Assembly: GCF_026191375.1 (NCBI RefSeq)
Contig: NZ_JAODTL010000050.1
Span: forward strand, 1 to 64,000
Reading direction: 5' to 3'
DNA length: 64,000 nt
Source of the DNA: Marinomonas pontica
GTDB taxonomy: Bacteria; Pseudomonadota; Gammaproteobacteria; Pseudomonadales; Marinomonadaceae
Program-made: the position numbers and the translations under genes
Shown here: piece by piece, positions 45,279 to 54,703 of the stretch
Numbering within the stretch: the stretch's first letter is position 1
Layout of the letters: each line of letters begins with the position of its first letter
The notes under the pieces: generated by a model
Told to the model about the DNA's origin: nothing
What the model saw: only the letters and a program-made list of their open reading frames with translations
Database searches by the model: none

Positions 45279-46987
45279 TTTACGGCTCCTTCTAAGGTGG
45301 GTTTACGAGTGGCTGGTTTTGGGGATGCGACACGACGAGCCTTGCTCTGTAAATAACGTGCGGCGGCCAACATAATACCGCCTAATAGCAAGCACATCAC
45401 ATCAAAGCTCAGGCGCAATACATCCACGTGAATGATGGCATGTAAAAGACTGGCGGAAGACGTTAGCGTGTCCAGTACTGGAATCAAGCAGAACAATGCA
45501 CCAGCAATGCTTAACTGAACCACCCAAGCGCCTTTATTTCGGTAGAAAATGGCATGAATCAATGACAGTAACCAAGCCACGAAGAAACCATTAATTTCCC
45601 AGTTAATACGGTTTTCTAATGTGGCAGGCAGTAAGCGGTTTAACCAGAAGTAAACGGCCACCGCTCCACACAAACCGGCAATGCTGGCGATGTTTGTGAT
45701 GACCACCAATTCATAACCGAATTGTCCCATCTGACGCTTGGCGCGCTTAACCGCCCACAAGACAGAACCCGTTCCCACCATAATGGTGCCCATCACGCCC
45801 GCTAAGAAAAATGCCCAACGGGTGATAGCATCGGCGAAACGCGCTTCATGCAAAGTATGCAGCACACCGCCAGCGGCACTGAAGAAGGAATTGTTTCCAC
45901 TCGCTTTCGCTTGGTTACGCTCAATCTCTAATCCCGTGGCAGAGAAAGTAACGCTATTATTAGAACCTCGCTCCACCATCAACATATCGCGATTCACCGG
46001 TGAAAAGACAAACGTCGCGTCTGCCGTTAAAGGGTTCTGAACCTGCACTCGACCAATGTCACCAGCAAACAAAGATTCGGCTTGAGTCAGCATGTTACGT
46101 AACGGCGGTGTTGCTATATCTTGGCGATCTTGATGACGAGCCGTTTGACGACCTTCTCCACGCGCTCTTTTTTCACCTGAACGCTCTCCCTGTGCTTCGC
46201 GATTAGGTCTAGCACGCACTTCTGATGTGTCAGCGCCAGCACGAGCAGCATCTTGTCCACCACGCGGGCCGTTCTCTGCCATTTGCTGTTGGGCATTAGG
46301 TGCTTGGTTGCGTTCTCCGCCGCCTCCGCGGGTGTTCTCCGTCCAAAATATCAAACTAGAGGACAACAGCAGCAAACCAGAAAAGGTAATCATAATGTGG
46401 AATGGCAACGCCAGAACCGCTGTCACCGCGTGGGCATCCGCCCAGCCTAAAGAACGGTTTTTGGTGCGCATCATAAAGAAATCACTGAAAATTTTACGGT
46501 GCATCACAATGCCACTTAAGATCGCAATAAACATCGCCATGGTGGCAATTTCGACCACGGCTCGAGCAAAGCCTCGTGGCATACCGTACAACTCAAAGTG
46601 GAAGCGATACAGAAAGTCACCGCCTCGGGTTTCTCGACCATCAATGGATTCACCTGTTGCCGCGTTCATGGTTTCTTGAGGGCCACGGCGACGCTGGTTT
46701 TCACCTTCGTTCTGCCAACTTAGGCCCACCGTATTCTCACGCACAGTTGGCAGAGAAATACTCCAACTATTGGCATTAGGTGCCACCTCAGAAAGACGTT
46801 CATAGGCTTTTATAATGGTGTCGTCGGTGACATAAGATGTATGCTGTTCAGGGGTCATCCAATGGCTGATCTCGCCTCGAAAATACGACAAAGTACCGGT
46901 CAGAAAAATCGCAAACAGTAACCAACCTAATAAAATGCTGCTCCATGTGTGCAGCCATGTCATGGTTTTACGTAACGGCCCCTTCAT
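45275..46987 (-). CDS. PepSY-TM iron-uptake membrane protein with Arg/Gly-rich insert
   Basis: About 570 residues from the ATG at 46987, which overlaps the DUF3649 stop (ATGA). PepSY-TM architecture: first helix with WLHTWSSILLGWLLFAIFLTG, FHFELYG, second helix AMFIAILSGIVMHRK, the His-bearing GWADAHAVTAVLALPFH, then later helices to the C-terminus. Conserved His pairs in these helices usually hold haem for transmembrane electron transfer. An insert of about 70 residues at 225-300 is rich in Arg, Gly, Gln and Glu (RGGGGERNQ..., GERSGEKRARGEGRQ) and looks disordered. Proposed ferric-siderophore reductase, like FoxB/FpvG-type proteins. Confidence 0.85.
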   Translation of the reverse strand: MKGPLRKTMTWLHTWSSILLGWLLFAIFLTGTLSYFRGEISHWMTPEQHTSYVTDDTIIKAYERLSEVAPNANSWSISLPTVRENTVGLSWQNEGENQRRRGPQETMNAATGESIDGRETRGGDFLYRFHFELYGMPRGFARAVVEIATMAMFIAILSGIVMHRKIFSDFFMMRTKNRSLGWADAHAVTAVLALPFHIMITFSGLLLLSSSLIFWTENTRGGGGERNQAPNAQQQMAENGPRGGQDAARAGADTSEVRARPNREAQGERSGEKRARGEGRQTARHQDRQDIATPPLRNMLTQAESLFAGDIGRVQVQNPLTADATFVFSPVNRDMLMVERGSNNSVTFSATGLEIERNQAKASGNNSFFSAAGGVLHTLHEARFADAITRWAFFLAGVMGTIMVGTGSVLWAVKRAKRQMGQFGYELVVITNIASIAGLCGAVAVYFWLNRLLPATLENRINWEINGFFVAWLLSLIHAIFYRNKGAWVVQLSIAGALFCLIPVLDTLTSSASLLHAIIHVDVLRLSFDVMCLLLGGIMLAAARYLQSKARRVASPKPATRKPTLEGAVK

Positions 46988-47262
46988 ACCGTTTGCCCTC
47001 CGAGTAACCACCAACATCCCCACACTACTACGTTGGTACCTAAAGCAATCCAGACACTACGGTAAAGAGAGTTAATCGCCACGAAGGTCATAATAGAAAT
47101 GGCGTAATATAAGAAAAACACAAAATGCACGATGGTGCGCATTTCACGCTCAGTGCCGCCAATGATAGTGCCAGTTAGCAAGCTTAACCCAGCAGACAAT
47201 ACATACCCACCTACCAACGCCAAGGTCAAACGTATTGTCAAAGCCATCTTTGGTGACAACAC
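46984..47262 (-). CDS. DUF3649-type small membrane protein
   Basis: About 92 residues with three helices (IRLTLALVGGYVLSAGLSLL, VHFVFFLYYAISIMTFVAINSL, WIALGTNVVVWGCWWLLG). The open frame reaches 47355, but its first part covers the Fur-like box. A GTG at 47262 with AAGGGGCG upstream is the likely start; ATGs at 47310 and 47295 are alternatives. First gene of the DUF3649-PepSY-DUF3325-FMN oxidase operon. Confidence 0.75.
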   Translation of the reverse strand: MLSPKMALTIRLTLALVGGYVLSAGLSLLTGTIIGGTEREMRTIVHFVFFLYYAISIMTFVAINSLYRSVWIALGTNVVVWGCWWLLGGQTV

Positions 47263-47320
47263 AAGGTCGCCCCTTTTTTTAATTACATGCAACATGTTTA
47301 AACATTTCATCCCTATTTTA

Positions 47321-47340
47321 AATGAGAATGATTGTATTTC
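47321..47340 (-). promoter_or_regulatory. Fur-like box upstream of the DUF3649-PepSY operon
   Basis: AATGAGAATGATTGTATTTC reads, on the minus strand, AATCATTCTCATT, a common variant of the Fur site (12 of 19 consensus positions). It lies about 60 bp before the proposed GTG start. Weaker match than the others. Confidence 0.5.
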
Positions 47341-47474
47341 GATGTGCTGTTTCAAGCGATACTTTGAATGTAAAGTAAAGTAAATAACATTAAAGGCGAT
47401 AATGGTTTTTATTTACTTATTTTCGGCAATTTGTAAAGATCACCCCCCTATTTGCCAACTTGATATTTAACTCT

Positions 47475-47666
47475 ATGAAAGTCCTACTCCTTTCTGCTGC
47501 TTTAAGCCTGACTCTAAGCGTGTCAGCCATGTACTTTTTTAGCTCGTCTTCAGGTCAGCAACAGCTGCTCTCATACGTCGGCTTTTCGGATGATGCCACG
47601 CCATCTCAGAGCGAGCGTCCACGCCGCAATTTTGACGTCAATAACCGTCCAGCAAGGAGCGAATAA
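47475..47666 (+). CDS. Small signal-anchored protein upstream of macA
   Basis: 63 residues from the ATG at 47475. One N-terminal hydrophobic segment (LLLSAALSLTLSVSAMYFF), then a polar tail ending RPRRNFDVNNRPARSE. Located 5 bp before macA, so it is probably co-transcribed. No family recognised. Could be a membrane peptide attached to the efflux pump; the ribosome site is weak. Confidence 0.5.
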   Translation: MKVLLLSAALSLTLSVSAMYFFSSSSGQQQLLSYVGFSDDATPSQSERPRRNFDVNNRPARSE

Positions 47667-47671
47667 CCGCC

Positions 47672-48916
47672 ATGGCAATCTTTCGATTTACGATGAAATG
47701 TGTTCTGTGGAGCATTGCATTGGGTAGCCCTATTTTCGCTGGCTGGTGGCTTTACCATGACAGCCAAAGCGCTTCCGTTACTTGGTTAACGGATACGGTA
47801 AAAACGGGCTCTATTGAGATCACAGTGCCTGCAACGGGAACATTAGAACCCTCTAATTACGTTGATGTTGGCGCACAGGTGTCAGGACAAATCAAAACCC
47901 TGCATGTCAGCGAAGGCGATGTAGTGAAAAAAGGCCAGCTGCTGGCTGAGATAGACGCAACGGTGTTTGAAACGGAAGTCAAAAGAAGTCGTGCCAGCCT
48001 GTTAAGCCAAAAAGCACAACGAGATCAATTGGTCGCGCAATTGGAGTTAGCTGAAAGTCAGCTTGAGCGAGATCGACGTCTCAATGCCCGTGGTGCGGTC
48101 AGTAACGATTCACTAAAGCAAAGCGAAACGGACATTGTGGTACAAAGTGCAAAGCTTGCTGCGACCGAAGCAGAGCTTCAAGTGGATGAAGCGGCACTGG
48201 AACAAGACTTGATCACATTATCTTACAGCCAAATTTATGCACCGATGGACGGCACGATTACCAGTGTCGAAGTGCGTGTAGGGCAAACGCTGAATGCCAG
48301 CCAAAGCGCCCCAACACTGATGACCATTTCCGATTTGTCCCATATGACGCTGCGTGCCAATGTGTCTGAAGCCGATATTCAACGCCTATCACCAGATATG
48401 CCAGTTCGTTTTTCGACACTGGGTAATCCGAATGATTTTTTCTATTCCTCTTTGGAAAAGGTACTCCCGACTCCTCTAGTGAATAACGACGTCGTGCTTT
48501 ATCAGGTCTTGATCAACGTTGATAACCAAGCTGGACATTTGATGGATGGCATGAGCACTCAGGTCTTCTTTATTGAGGCGCAAGCCAAAGACGTGCTGAT
48601 TATTCCTTTAGCGGCCATTTCTGAGCGGCCACGCGGCCCTGTGGCTTATATTCCTGGACAAAAAAGTGCCTCGCGCGCAACTACACCGGTAAAAATTGGT
48701 CTTAAAAATCGCACTCAAGTGGAGATTATCAGCGGACTGAGCTTAAAAGATATCGTTATCGTTGGGCGAGAGAATGGAGCCAGCGGAGAAAAGCATCAGT
48801 TTAACGGGAGGGTCGTCGAGCAGTCGAGCGCCAATGGGAGGGCGTCGTGGATTGTAAACGTCCGCTGCTGTCAATTGAGCAGGTCAGTCGTCATTACCGC
48901 AATGGCGATTCACTGA
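47672..48916 (+). CDS. macA: MacA-type periplasmic adaptor protein
   Basis: 414-residue membrane-fusion protein connecting MacB to an outer-membrane channel. One N-terminal anchor helix (about 12-28). Lipoyl halves flank a coiled-coil hairpin: IKTLHVSEGDVVKKGQLLAEI (about 72-92), coil about 95-175, IYAPMDGTITSVEVRVGQTL (about 188-207). Beta-barrel and membrane-proximal domains follow to about 370. The last about 40 residues look wrong (WIVNVRCCQLS) and run 70 bases into macB. Another frame offers SSSSRAPMGGRRGL with stop at 48855-48857, a likelier MacA tail. Confidence 0.88.
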   Translation: MAIFRFTMKCVLWSIALGSPIFAGWWLYHDSQSASVTWLTDTVKTGSIEITVPATGTLEPSNYVDVGAQVSGQIKTLHVSEGDVVKKGQLLAEIDATVFETEVKRSRASLLSQKAQRDQLVAQLELAESQLERDRRLNARGAVSNDSLKQSETDIVVQSAKLAATEAELQVDEAALEQDLITLSYSQIYAPMDGTITSVEVRVGQTLNASQSAPTLMTISDLSHMTLRANVSEADIQRLSPDMPVRFSTLGNPNDFFYSSLEKVLPTPLVNNDVVLYQVLINVDNQAGHLMDGMSTQVFFIEAQAKDVLIIPLAAISERPRGPVAYIPGQKSASRATTPVKIGLKNRTQVEIISGLSLKDIVIVGRENGASGEKHQFNGRVVEQSSANGRASWIVNVRCCQLSRSVVITAMAIH

Positions 48917-50775
48917 TCAGTGCCTTAGATGGTGTGTCTCTCTCGGTACAAGAGGGTGAGTTTGTCGCCATCATGGGGCAATCTGGATCCGGCAAATCGA
49001 CCTTAATGAACATCATTGGTTGTTTGGATCAACCCAGTGAAGGGCGTTATCTTATTAATGGCCATGATGTCAGTAAGCTCAATACCAATCAACTCGCAGC
49101 ATTGCGCCTTAAAACCTTTGGTTTCGTTTTTCAACGCTATCAGTTATTGCCAACGTTGAATGCTAAAGAGAATGTTGCTTTGCCTGCTCTCTACGCAAAT
49201 ACCGCCAAAGAGAAGCGCTTACAAAACGCTATGACGTTGCTGAAAAAACTTGGGCTGGAAGGACGCGAACACCATAAGCCGAGTGAGTTATCTGGAGGTC
49301 AGCAACAACGTGTTTCCATCGCACGTGCAATGATTAATGGGGCAGACGTTATTTTAGCGGATGAACCAACGGGTGCTCTGGATTCAACAAGCAGTGAGCA
49401 GGTGTTGGCTCTACTCAGCGAATTGAATGACCAAGGCGTCACCGTCATTTTAATCACTCACGATGCGGACGTTGCGGCAAAAGCCAAGCGTCAGGTACAT
49501 ATTCAGGATGGTAAGATCCTGTCCGACAGTGATGTTTCAAACACCGTTCCGGTGAGCGAAAACCCTGAAACCATGCAAGAGCTACCCTCCATTGGTATTG
49601 ATGAAGCCATTAATATTTCGTTTAAAGCGCTGCGGGCTAATTGGTTTCGTACCATCCTCACTCTACTCGGAGTGGTGATTGGTGTTGCCGCGGTGGTAGC
49701 AATGATGGCCATCGGCGAAGGCGGCAAACAGCAAGTGGTACAACGTATTCAATCTATGGGCACCAACCTACTTCTGGTTCGTCCAGGCGGCGCGAATATG
49801 CGCAACACAGGAGACATTGCCACCTTAACAGAGTATGACGCCGAGGCACTGAGTACCCTTGAGCATATTGAGTTTGTGGCACCAGAACGCGAAAGTCGCT
49901 CGACCATCCGTTATCGCAGCCAAGATTATCGAGGCAAGATCATGGCCACAACGCCAAATTATATTGACGTAAAAGAGTGGTCTTTATCGCAAGGGGTCAT
50001 GTTCGACCAACAAGACATGCTCAATAAGGCCCCTGTGATTGTTATCGGTGACACCATTGCCACGTCTTTGTTTGCGGATGAAAACCCAATCGGCCAATAC
50101 GTGATGATGAAAAGCGCCTTGTACCAAGTGATTGGTGTGCTCAGTACTCAAGGCGCCACAGCCAGCGGCGTCAACAACGATGAAATGGTGCTGATACCTC
50201 TATCTACCGGCCTGTCACGGGTGTTTGCTGGTCAGTACCTAAATGGCTTAACCGTCAAGGTGGATGACACGGACAGTTTGGATAGCGTCGAAGACGCCAT
50301 CCGTGCGCTCTTGATCCAGCGACATGGCACAGAGGACTTCCAAGTGTTGAATACGGCGTCGTTAATCGAGGCGGTTTCCGAAACCCAAAACACCATGACT
50401 TGGTTGCTCGGCTCCATTGCCGCCATTTCGCTGCTCGTCGGAGGTATCGGCGTGATGAATATTATGCTGGTGAGTGTTTCAGAACGACGTCGAGAAATCG
50501 GCTTGCGTATGGCGACGGGCGCCAAACCAAAAGACATCTTACGCCAGTTTAATATCGAAGCATTGGTGGTGTGCTGCAGTGGTGGCCTACTGGGGATTGC
50601 GATTGGGCTGTGTGCCGCCTTAGCCATGTCCAGCTTTAACCTTGCTATCGCTCTGTCTTGGCATCCACCAGCCCTGGCGTTTGCCTCGGCGTTCTTTGTG
50701 GGTTTGATTTTCGGTCACGCGCCAGCACGCAAGGCTTCTAAGCTCAACCCAATTGACGCACTCTCGGAGGAATAA
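48847..50775 (+). CDS. macB: MacB-type ABC transporter, ATPase-permease fusion
   Basis: 642 residues from a GTG. N-terminal ATPase: Walker A GQSGSGKST (about 46-54), signature LSGGQQQR, Walker B VILADEPTGALDS, switch His in LITHDAD. Four-helix MacB permease: helix 1 near 275-300 (TILTLLGVVIGVAAVVAMMAIGEG), large periplasmic domain, then three helices from about 525 with the FtsX motif SVSERRREIGLRMATGA. A mechanotransmission transporter; in PvdT-like systems it exports siderophores. Its stop overlaps the channel gene start. Confidence 0.92.
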   Translation: MDCKRPLLSIEQVSRHYRNGDSLISALDGVSLSVQEGEFVAIMGQSGSGKSTLMNIIGCLDQPSEGRYLINGHDVSKLNTNQLAALRLKTFGFVFQRYQLLPTLNAKENVALPALYANTAKEKRLQNAMTLLKKLGLEGREHHKPSELSGGQQQRVSIARAMINGADVILADEPTGALDSTSSEQVLALLSELNDQGVTVILITHDADVAAKAKRQVHIQDGKILSDSDVSNTVPVSENPETMQELPSIGIDEAINISFKALRANWFRTILTLLGVVIGVAAVVAMMAIGEGGKQQVVQRIQSMGTNLLLVRPGGANMRNTGDIATLTEYDAEALSTLEHIEFVAPERESRSTIRYRSQDYRGKIMATTPNYIDVKEWSLSQGVMFDQQDMLNKAPVIVIGDTIATSLFADENPIGQYVMMKSALYQVIGVLSTQGATASGVNNDEMVLIPLSTGLSRVFAGQYLNGLTVKVDDTDSLDSVEDAIRALLIQRHGTEDFQVLNTASLIEAVSETQNTMTWLLGSIAAISLLVGGIGVMNIMLVSVSERRREIGLRMATGAKPKDILRQFNIEALVVCCSGGLLGIAIGLCAALAMSSFNLAIALSWHPPALAFASAFFVGLIFGHAPARKASKLNPIDALSEE

Positions 50776-52127
50776 TGAAGTATCTAATCACCGGCTGCGC
50801 CGCGCTATTATTATCCGGCTGCGCCAGTCAGTATCAGTATGAAGCGCCCTCTGTCACTGCAGAAGCTATGCCGACGTATGCCCTTGCAGAATTTTCAGCC
50901 AACCAATGGTTAAGCTTTGGCTCCCCTGATCTGGAGGCTTTATTAAGAGCTGCTTTTGAGCATAACTGGACCATCACGGTGGCGGCAGAACGAGTACGCT
51001 TAGCACGATTGGCAATCGAAACAGAGGAAGCTAACCAAGGTATCTCAACCACGGCAACCCTCATCGCAGGATCGACGCAAAGCGCCAACACCAATGATCT
51101 GAGTAACTTCAGTAGTTCGGATGCGTCGTCACTGTCCTTTACTGCGAAATACGAATGGGATTTGTGGGGTAAGTTGCAAGCTGGGATGGATCAAACGCTG
51201 CTGTCAGTGCAATCTTCCCAGTGGAGTTTTGAATCGGCGCGTCTGTCAGTCACGGCTAGTATCGTCAAACAGTACATTGCGTTTTTGTCTCTTAAAGAGC
51301 AACTTACCCTTGCACAAAAAAATTTAGTGTCAGCCAAAGAAAGTTACGATCTTTTTCTAGCACAGCACGAAGAAGGTTTAGTGTCGCGCATTGATCTGAT
51401 TGATCAACAAGAGACGATACTTAGTCTGGAAGAAAAAATCGAAACCTTACAGTTAAACCAACAAGATCAAGAGCGTGCGTTGGCTCTGTTAACAGGGCAG
51501 GCAAACTGGCAAGAAAGTGATCCGCATTTTCGTTTAACGGACTTAACCGTGCCAACGATTGCGTTGAACCAACCAGCAGAGTTAATTCGTCAACGCCCTG
51601 ACCTAAAAGAAGCGGAAGCATCCGTCAAAGCCGCCTTTTTAAGCAAAGTGGAAACCGAGCTAGATCGTTGGCCAAACCTATCCATTAGCCTTAGCCTACG
51701 CCCTTCCGATTTATATGACTTAGCGGAACAGTGGACCGTGACCTTAGCCGAATCCATTAGCTTGGCGCTTTATGATAATGGCGATAACAAGCGCGCTTTG
51801 AAAAAGGCGGAAATCAACGAAACCATTGCGCGTATCAATTATCAAAATACCGTAGTGTCAGCATTGCATGAGGTTCAAGATACGTTGAGTGCTTATCAGC
51901 AAAGCCGTATATCGTACCGATATGTGCAAATCTCCCACCAGAATCAAATCGTGAAAACTCAACTCACGGAGTATGAATGGGAAGAAGGCGTGCGTGACAA
52001 GTCAGATTTAATAAGTGCTCAACGCAGCCTATTTAGCACCGAAGAATCCTTGGTTACAGCAAAACAAAGTGTTCTTAATAGTATTGTCGCGTTGTACCAA
52101 GCGAACGGTACAGCGCCTAATTTCTAA
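50775..52127 (+). CDS. TolC-like outer membrane efflux lipoprotein (NodT family)
   Basis: 450 residues. Lipoprotein signal with lipobox LLSGC-A (Cys16). Two repeats of the outer-membrane efflux fold, marked by DLWGKLQAG and LIRQRPDLKEAEASVKAA. It completes a MacA-MacB-channel tripartite pump (order macA-macB-oprM-like, 1-base overlap). Start ATG overlaps the macB stop. Pump position inside an iron island recalls PvdRT-OpmQ, which moves siderophore out of the periplasm. Confidence 0.92.
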   Translation: MKYLITGCAALLLSGCASQYQYEAPSVTAEAMPTYALAEFSANQWLSFGSPDLEALLRAAFEHNWTITVAAERVRLARLAIETEEANQGISTTATLIAGSTQSANTNDLSNFSSSDASSLSFTAKYEWDLWGKLQAGMDQTLLSVQSSQWSFESARLSVTASIVKQYIAFLSLKEQLTLAQKNLVSAKESYDLFLAQHEEGLVSRIDLIDQQETILSLEEKIETLQLNQQDQERALALLTGQANWQESDPHFRLTDLTVPTIALNQPAELIRQRPDLKEAEASVKAAFLSKVETELDRWPNLSISLSLRPSDLYDLAEQWTVTLAESISLALYDNGDNKRALKKAEINETIARINYQNTVVSALHEVQDTLSAYQQSRISYRYVQISHQNQIVKTQLTEYEWEEGVRDKSDLISAQRSLFSTEESLVTAKQSVLNSIVALYQANGTAPNF

Positions 52128-52297
52128 ACCGTCTACACCTTTCTTGTGATAAGTCGGTAAATGTGTATTTGCCGACTTTGTGTGTCTATAACTTGCCACC
52201 CATTGTTATGCAAGGTCCGCTATTCACATTATGGCTCTTTAGATAATGCGTTGCAGTTAACGAAACGGCATGTTCCAATCTATGGTCAAATACAAAT

Positions 52298-52316
52298 AAT
52301 AATGATTAACATTACC
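52298..52316 (+). promoter_or_regulatory. Fur-like box upstream of the second TonB receptor
   Basis: AATAATGATTAACATTACC matches the Fur consensus at 15 of 19 positions, with a clear ATAATGAT left half. About 85 bp before the receptor start. Confidence 0.7.
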
Positions 52317-52400
52317 ATTCAGTTATTTTCTCCCATATGTTAATATTTCTTTAAATTTACTTATCTTTACATTCCTTTGACACTATGGAGCCGCATTATT

Positions 52401-54536
52401 ATGAAACCCACTTTGGTCGCACTGGCTGTTGCATTGGCATCCGGTGCCCTACACGCCGACAATGAACTAAATACACTCCTGATTGAAGGACAGGCAGAGC
52501 TTCAAACAACAGACAAAGCTCGCGTGAGTGAAGCCGAAGGTGCAACCACTACGACTAGCGAAGACATTGTTGAAGCACAAGCTTCGAATTTGGCAGACGC
52601 CTTGCAAAGCAATGCTGCCGTACAAATCGACGAAGTGGGTGGCTCTCGCGGTAGCACCATTACCGTTCGTGGACAAACGGGTAATGCTGTCAGTGTTCGA
52701 GTAGAAGGTGCTCCCAACAACCGTAGCCAGATCATGCACAAAGGCAGCAACGACCGTGACACCATTTGGTTAAACATGGACATGTATGAGTCTGTGACGG
52801 TTATCCCTGGCGCCGCGGCAAATACCTACGGCAATGGTTCAACCGGTGGCGTGGTTCTACTAGAAACCAAGGACCCAGAGTCGATTATTCGCGAGGACCG
52901 AGATTGGGGCGCCAACCTGCGCTACACCCATGAGACGAATGGTGAAGCGAATGGTATTAGTACGGATGTTGCGAAGCAGTTTAACGACAAATTCTCTGCA
53001 AATGCGACCATCTCCGCCAAGGATACTAACGCCTACGAAGACGCAAATGGCGTTAAGACAGACAATGGCGGTACGGGCTCAGAAGACCTAAGTTACCTAT
53101 TAAAAGGCGTATTTACGCCTGATGAAGCACAGCGTTTAGAAGTCAGCATTCTACAAAACAATATGGACTATTCTGATTATGCTGACGATGGCACCGAAAC
53201 GAAAAAGAAAGTACGTGACCGCACTCTGTCGGGACAATACACCTTCAATCCAAAAGACAATGACCTTGTCGACCTGAAAATCCGTGTCTCGCAAGCAGAA
53301 AGCGATCAGGACTCCGATGAAGGTACTGGGGATTGGTCAAATACAGGTGGCGTGACAACCACCTACGCAGAAATCGAAAATACCAGTGTTTTCTTCCCGA
53401 CTCAAAATACCATGCACGTTACTCGATACGGCTTAGATTACACCTTTGATGACGTTCGCATGTCTTACGACAATGACGACGGCACTCCAAAGCAAGTGGA
53501 ACGTACTTCCATCGGTGCTTATCTGTCTGACACCATGCACATCGGCGAAGATCTGCAGTTAACTGGTAGCTTGCGTTATGACTCTTATAACGCCGATTAT
53601 GCTGGGCGTGAAGCACAAGGTGAGGATTCTATTAACTCGAAATTGTCCGCGCTTTGGAAGCCATTTGAAAACACAGCCATTCATGGCCTTGGCTTTACCG
53701 CGTTAGTGGGTTCTGGTTACCGTGCTCCAGCCGTATATGAAATTTACGGTAAAAAGTTCACATCTGAATACTTTACAGGCACAGATGCTGACGGTGATGG
53801 TGTATACGAAACAGGCAACCTAGCCGGGTGTGGCGATGGCAACGGTAACTGGTGTGTCATCGAAAACGAAGACCTTACTGGTGAAACTTCCTTGGACACA
53901 GAAGTGGGTCTGACCTTTGAGCGTATGGGCATATGGCAAACCACTGACCGTTTAGATGCCAATATCAGCTACATTCATAACGACTTAAAAGACAAAATCT
54001 ACAACGAGCTACTGGGCACACTTGATACAAGCATCGGCACTTACAACGGTAGTGCCTACAATGTGCGTCAGTTTGTCAACAAAGACGAAGCCGCCATATA
54101 CGGTTGGGAGCTGGCCGCTCGCTATGATAGCCCTCTTATCTTTGCCAATTTCACATTCCAAGATATGAATGGTTATGTGGTTGAAGACGATGGTACGAAA
54201 TCCAAAGATACTAGCATTATTCCTCGTAGCATTAGCGTCACATTAGGTACTTACTTTAACGATCAAAAAGGTCGTGTCGGCTTCGATACCAAGTATCGAA
54301 AAGGGCGTGTTGAAGAAGGTACTCGAAGCACCAGTGAATACCTGACATACACCGTATATGACGTGTTTGCTTCTTACCGTTTCACTGAAAACCTCAGTGC
54401 CCAACTACGCGTTGATAACGTTACCAATAAGTTATACAGCAAAAGCGAGACATCGGAAGACTCAACCACGGGCGAAGATACAACGTCTTATCAGCCAGGC
54501 CGTAACGTTAAGCTTGGGGTGAATTACCGCTTTTAG
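52401..54536 (+). CDS. TonB-dependent receptor, haemoglobin/transferrin type
   Basis: 711 residues from the ATG at 52401. Signal peptide to about 21, TonB-box-like NTLLIEG, plug with SRGSTITVRGQTGNAVSVRVEG and NTYGNGSTGGVVLLETKD, long barrel ending VNYRF. In the barrel YRAPAVYEIYG (about 444-454) and NEDLTGETSLDTEVGL (about 492-507) resemble the FRAP and NPxL boxes of haem/haemoprotein receptors. An extracellular loop has DADGDGVYETG and a Cys pair (AGCGDG, NWCV), a calcium-loop-like insert. The ligand may be haem, haemoproteins or a chelate. Confidence 0.85.
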   Translation: MKPTLVALAVALASGALHADNELNTLLIEGQAELQTTDKARVSEAEGATTTTSEDIVEAQASNLADALQSNAAVQIDEVGGSRGSTITVRGQTGNAVSVRVEGAPNNRSQIMHKGSNDRDTIWLNMDMYESVTVIPGAAANTYGNGSTGGVVLLETKDPESIIREDRDWGANLRYTHETNGEANGISTDVAKQFNDKFSANATISAKDTNAYEDANGVKTDNGGTGSEDLSYLLKGVFTPDEAQRLEVSILQNNMDYSDYADDGTETKKKVRDRTLSGQYTFNPKDNDLVDLKIRVSQAESDQDSDEGTGDWSNTGGVTTTYAEIENTSVFFPTQNTMHVTRYGLDYTFDDVRMSYDNDDGTPKQVERTSIGAYLSDTMHIGEDLQLTGSLRYDSYNADYAGREAQGEDSINSKLSALWKPFENTAIHGLGFTALVGSGYRAPAVYEIYGKKFTSEYFTGTDADGDGVYETGNLAGCGDGNGNWCVIENEDLTGETSLDTEVGLTFERMGIWQTTDRLDANISYIHNDLKDKIYNELLGTLDTSIGTYNGSAYNVRQFVNKDEAAIYGWELAARYDSPLIFANFTFQDMNGYVVEDDGTKSKDTSIIPRSISVTLGTYFNDQKGRVGFDTKYRKGRVEEGTRSTSEYLTYTVYDVFASYRFTENLSAQLRVDNVTNKLYSKSETSEDSTTGEDTTSYQPGRNVKLGVNYRF

Positions 54537-54570
54537 ATGCCCTTAGAAAGCAATTGGTTTCTTTCTACTT

Positions 54571-54594
54571 GAGCAGCCTTCGGGCTGCTCTTTT
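54571..54594 (+). terminator. Terminator after the second TonB receptor
   Basis: 8-bp stem GAGCAGCC / GGCTGCTC closed by a stable TTCG loop, then TTTTCTTGTTTT. Confidence 0.92.
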
Positions 54595-54635
54595 CTTGTT
54601 TTCATTAAATGATCAAAGTGTAAATCAAAGTAAAT

Positions 54636-54654
54636 ACAAATGAGAATCAATGCT
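54636..54654 (+). promoter_or_regulatory. Weak Fur-like site upstream of the lamin-tail operon
   Basis: ACAAATGAGAATCAATGCT contains the AATGAGAATCA core common in Fur sites, 11 of 19 consensus positions. It lies about 50 bp before the lamin-tail gene. If real, it would place this operon under iron control. Confidence 0.4.
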
Positions 54655-54703
54655 ACTTAAAGGCATAATATGACCAAATTATGACGATTTAATAACTCAT
54701 TCT

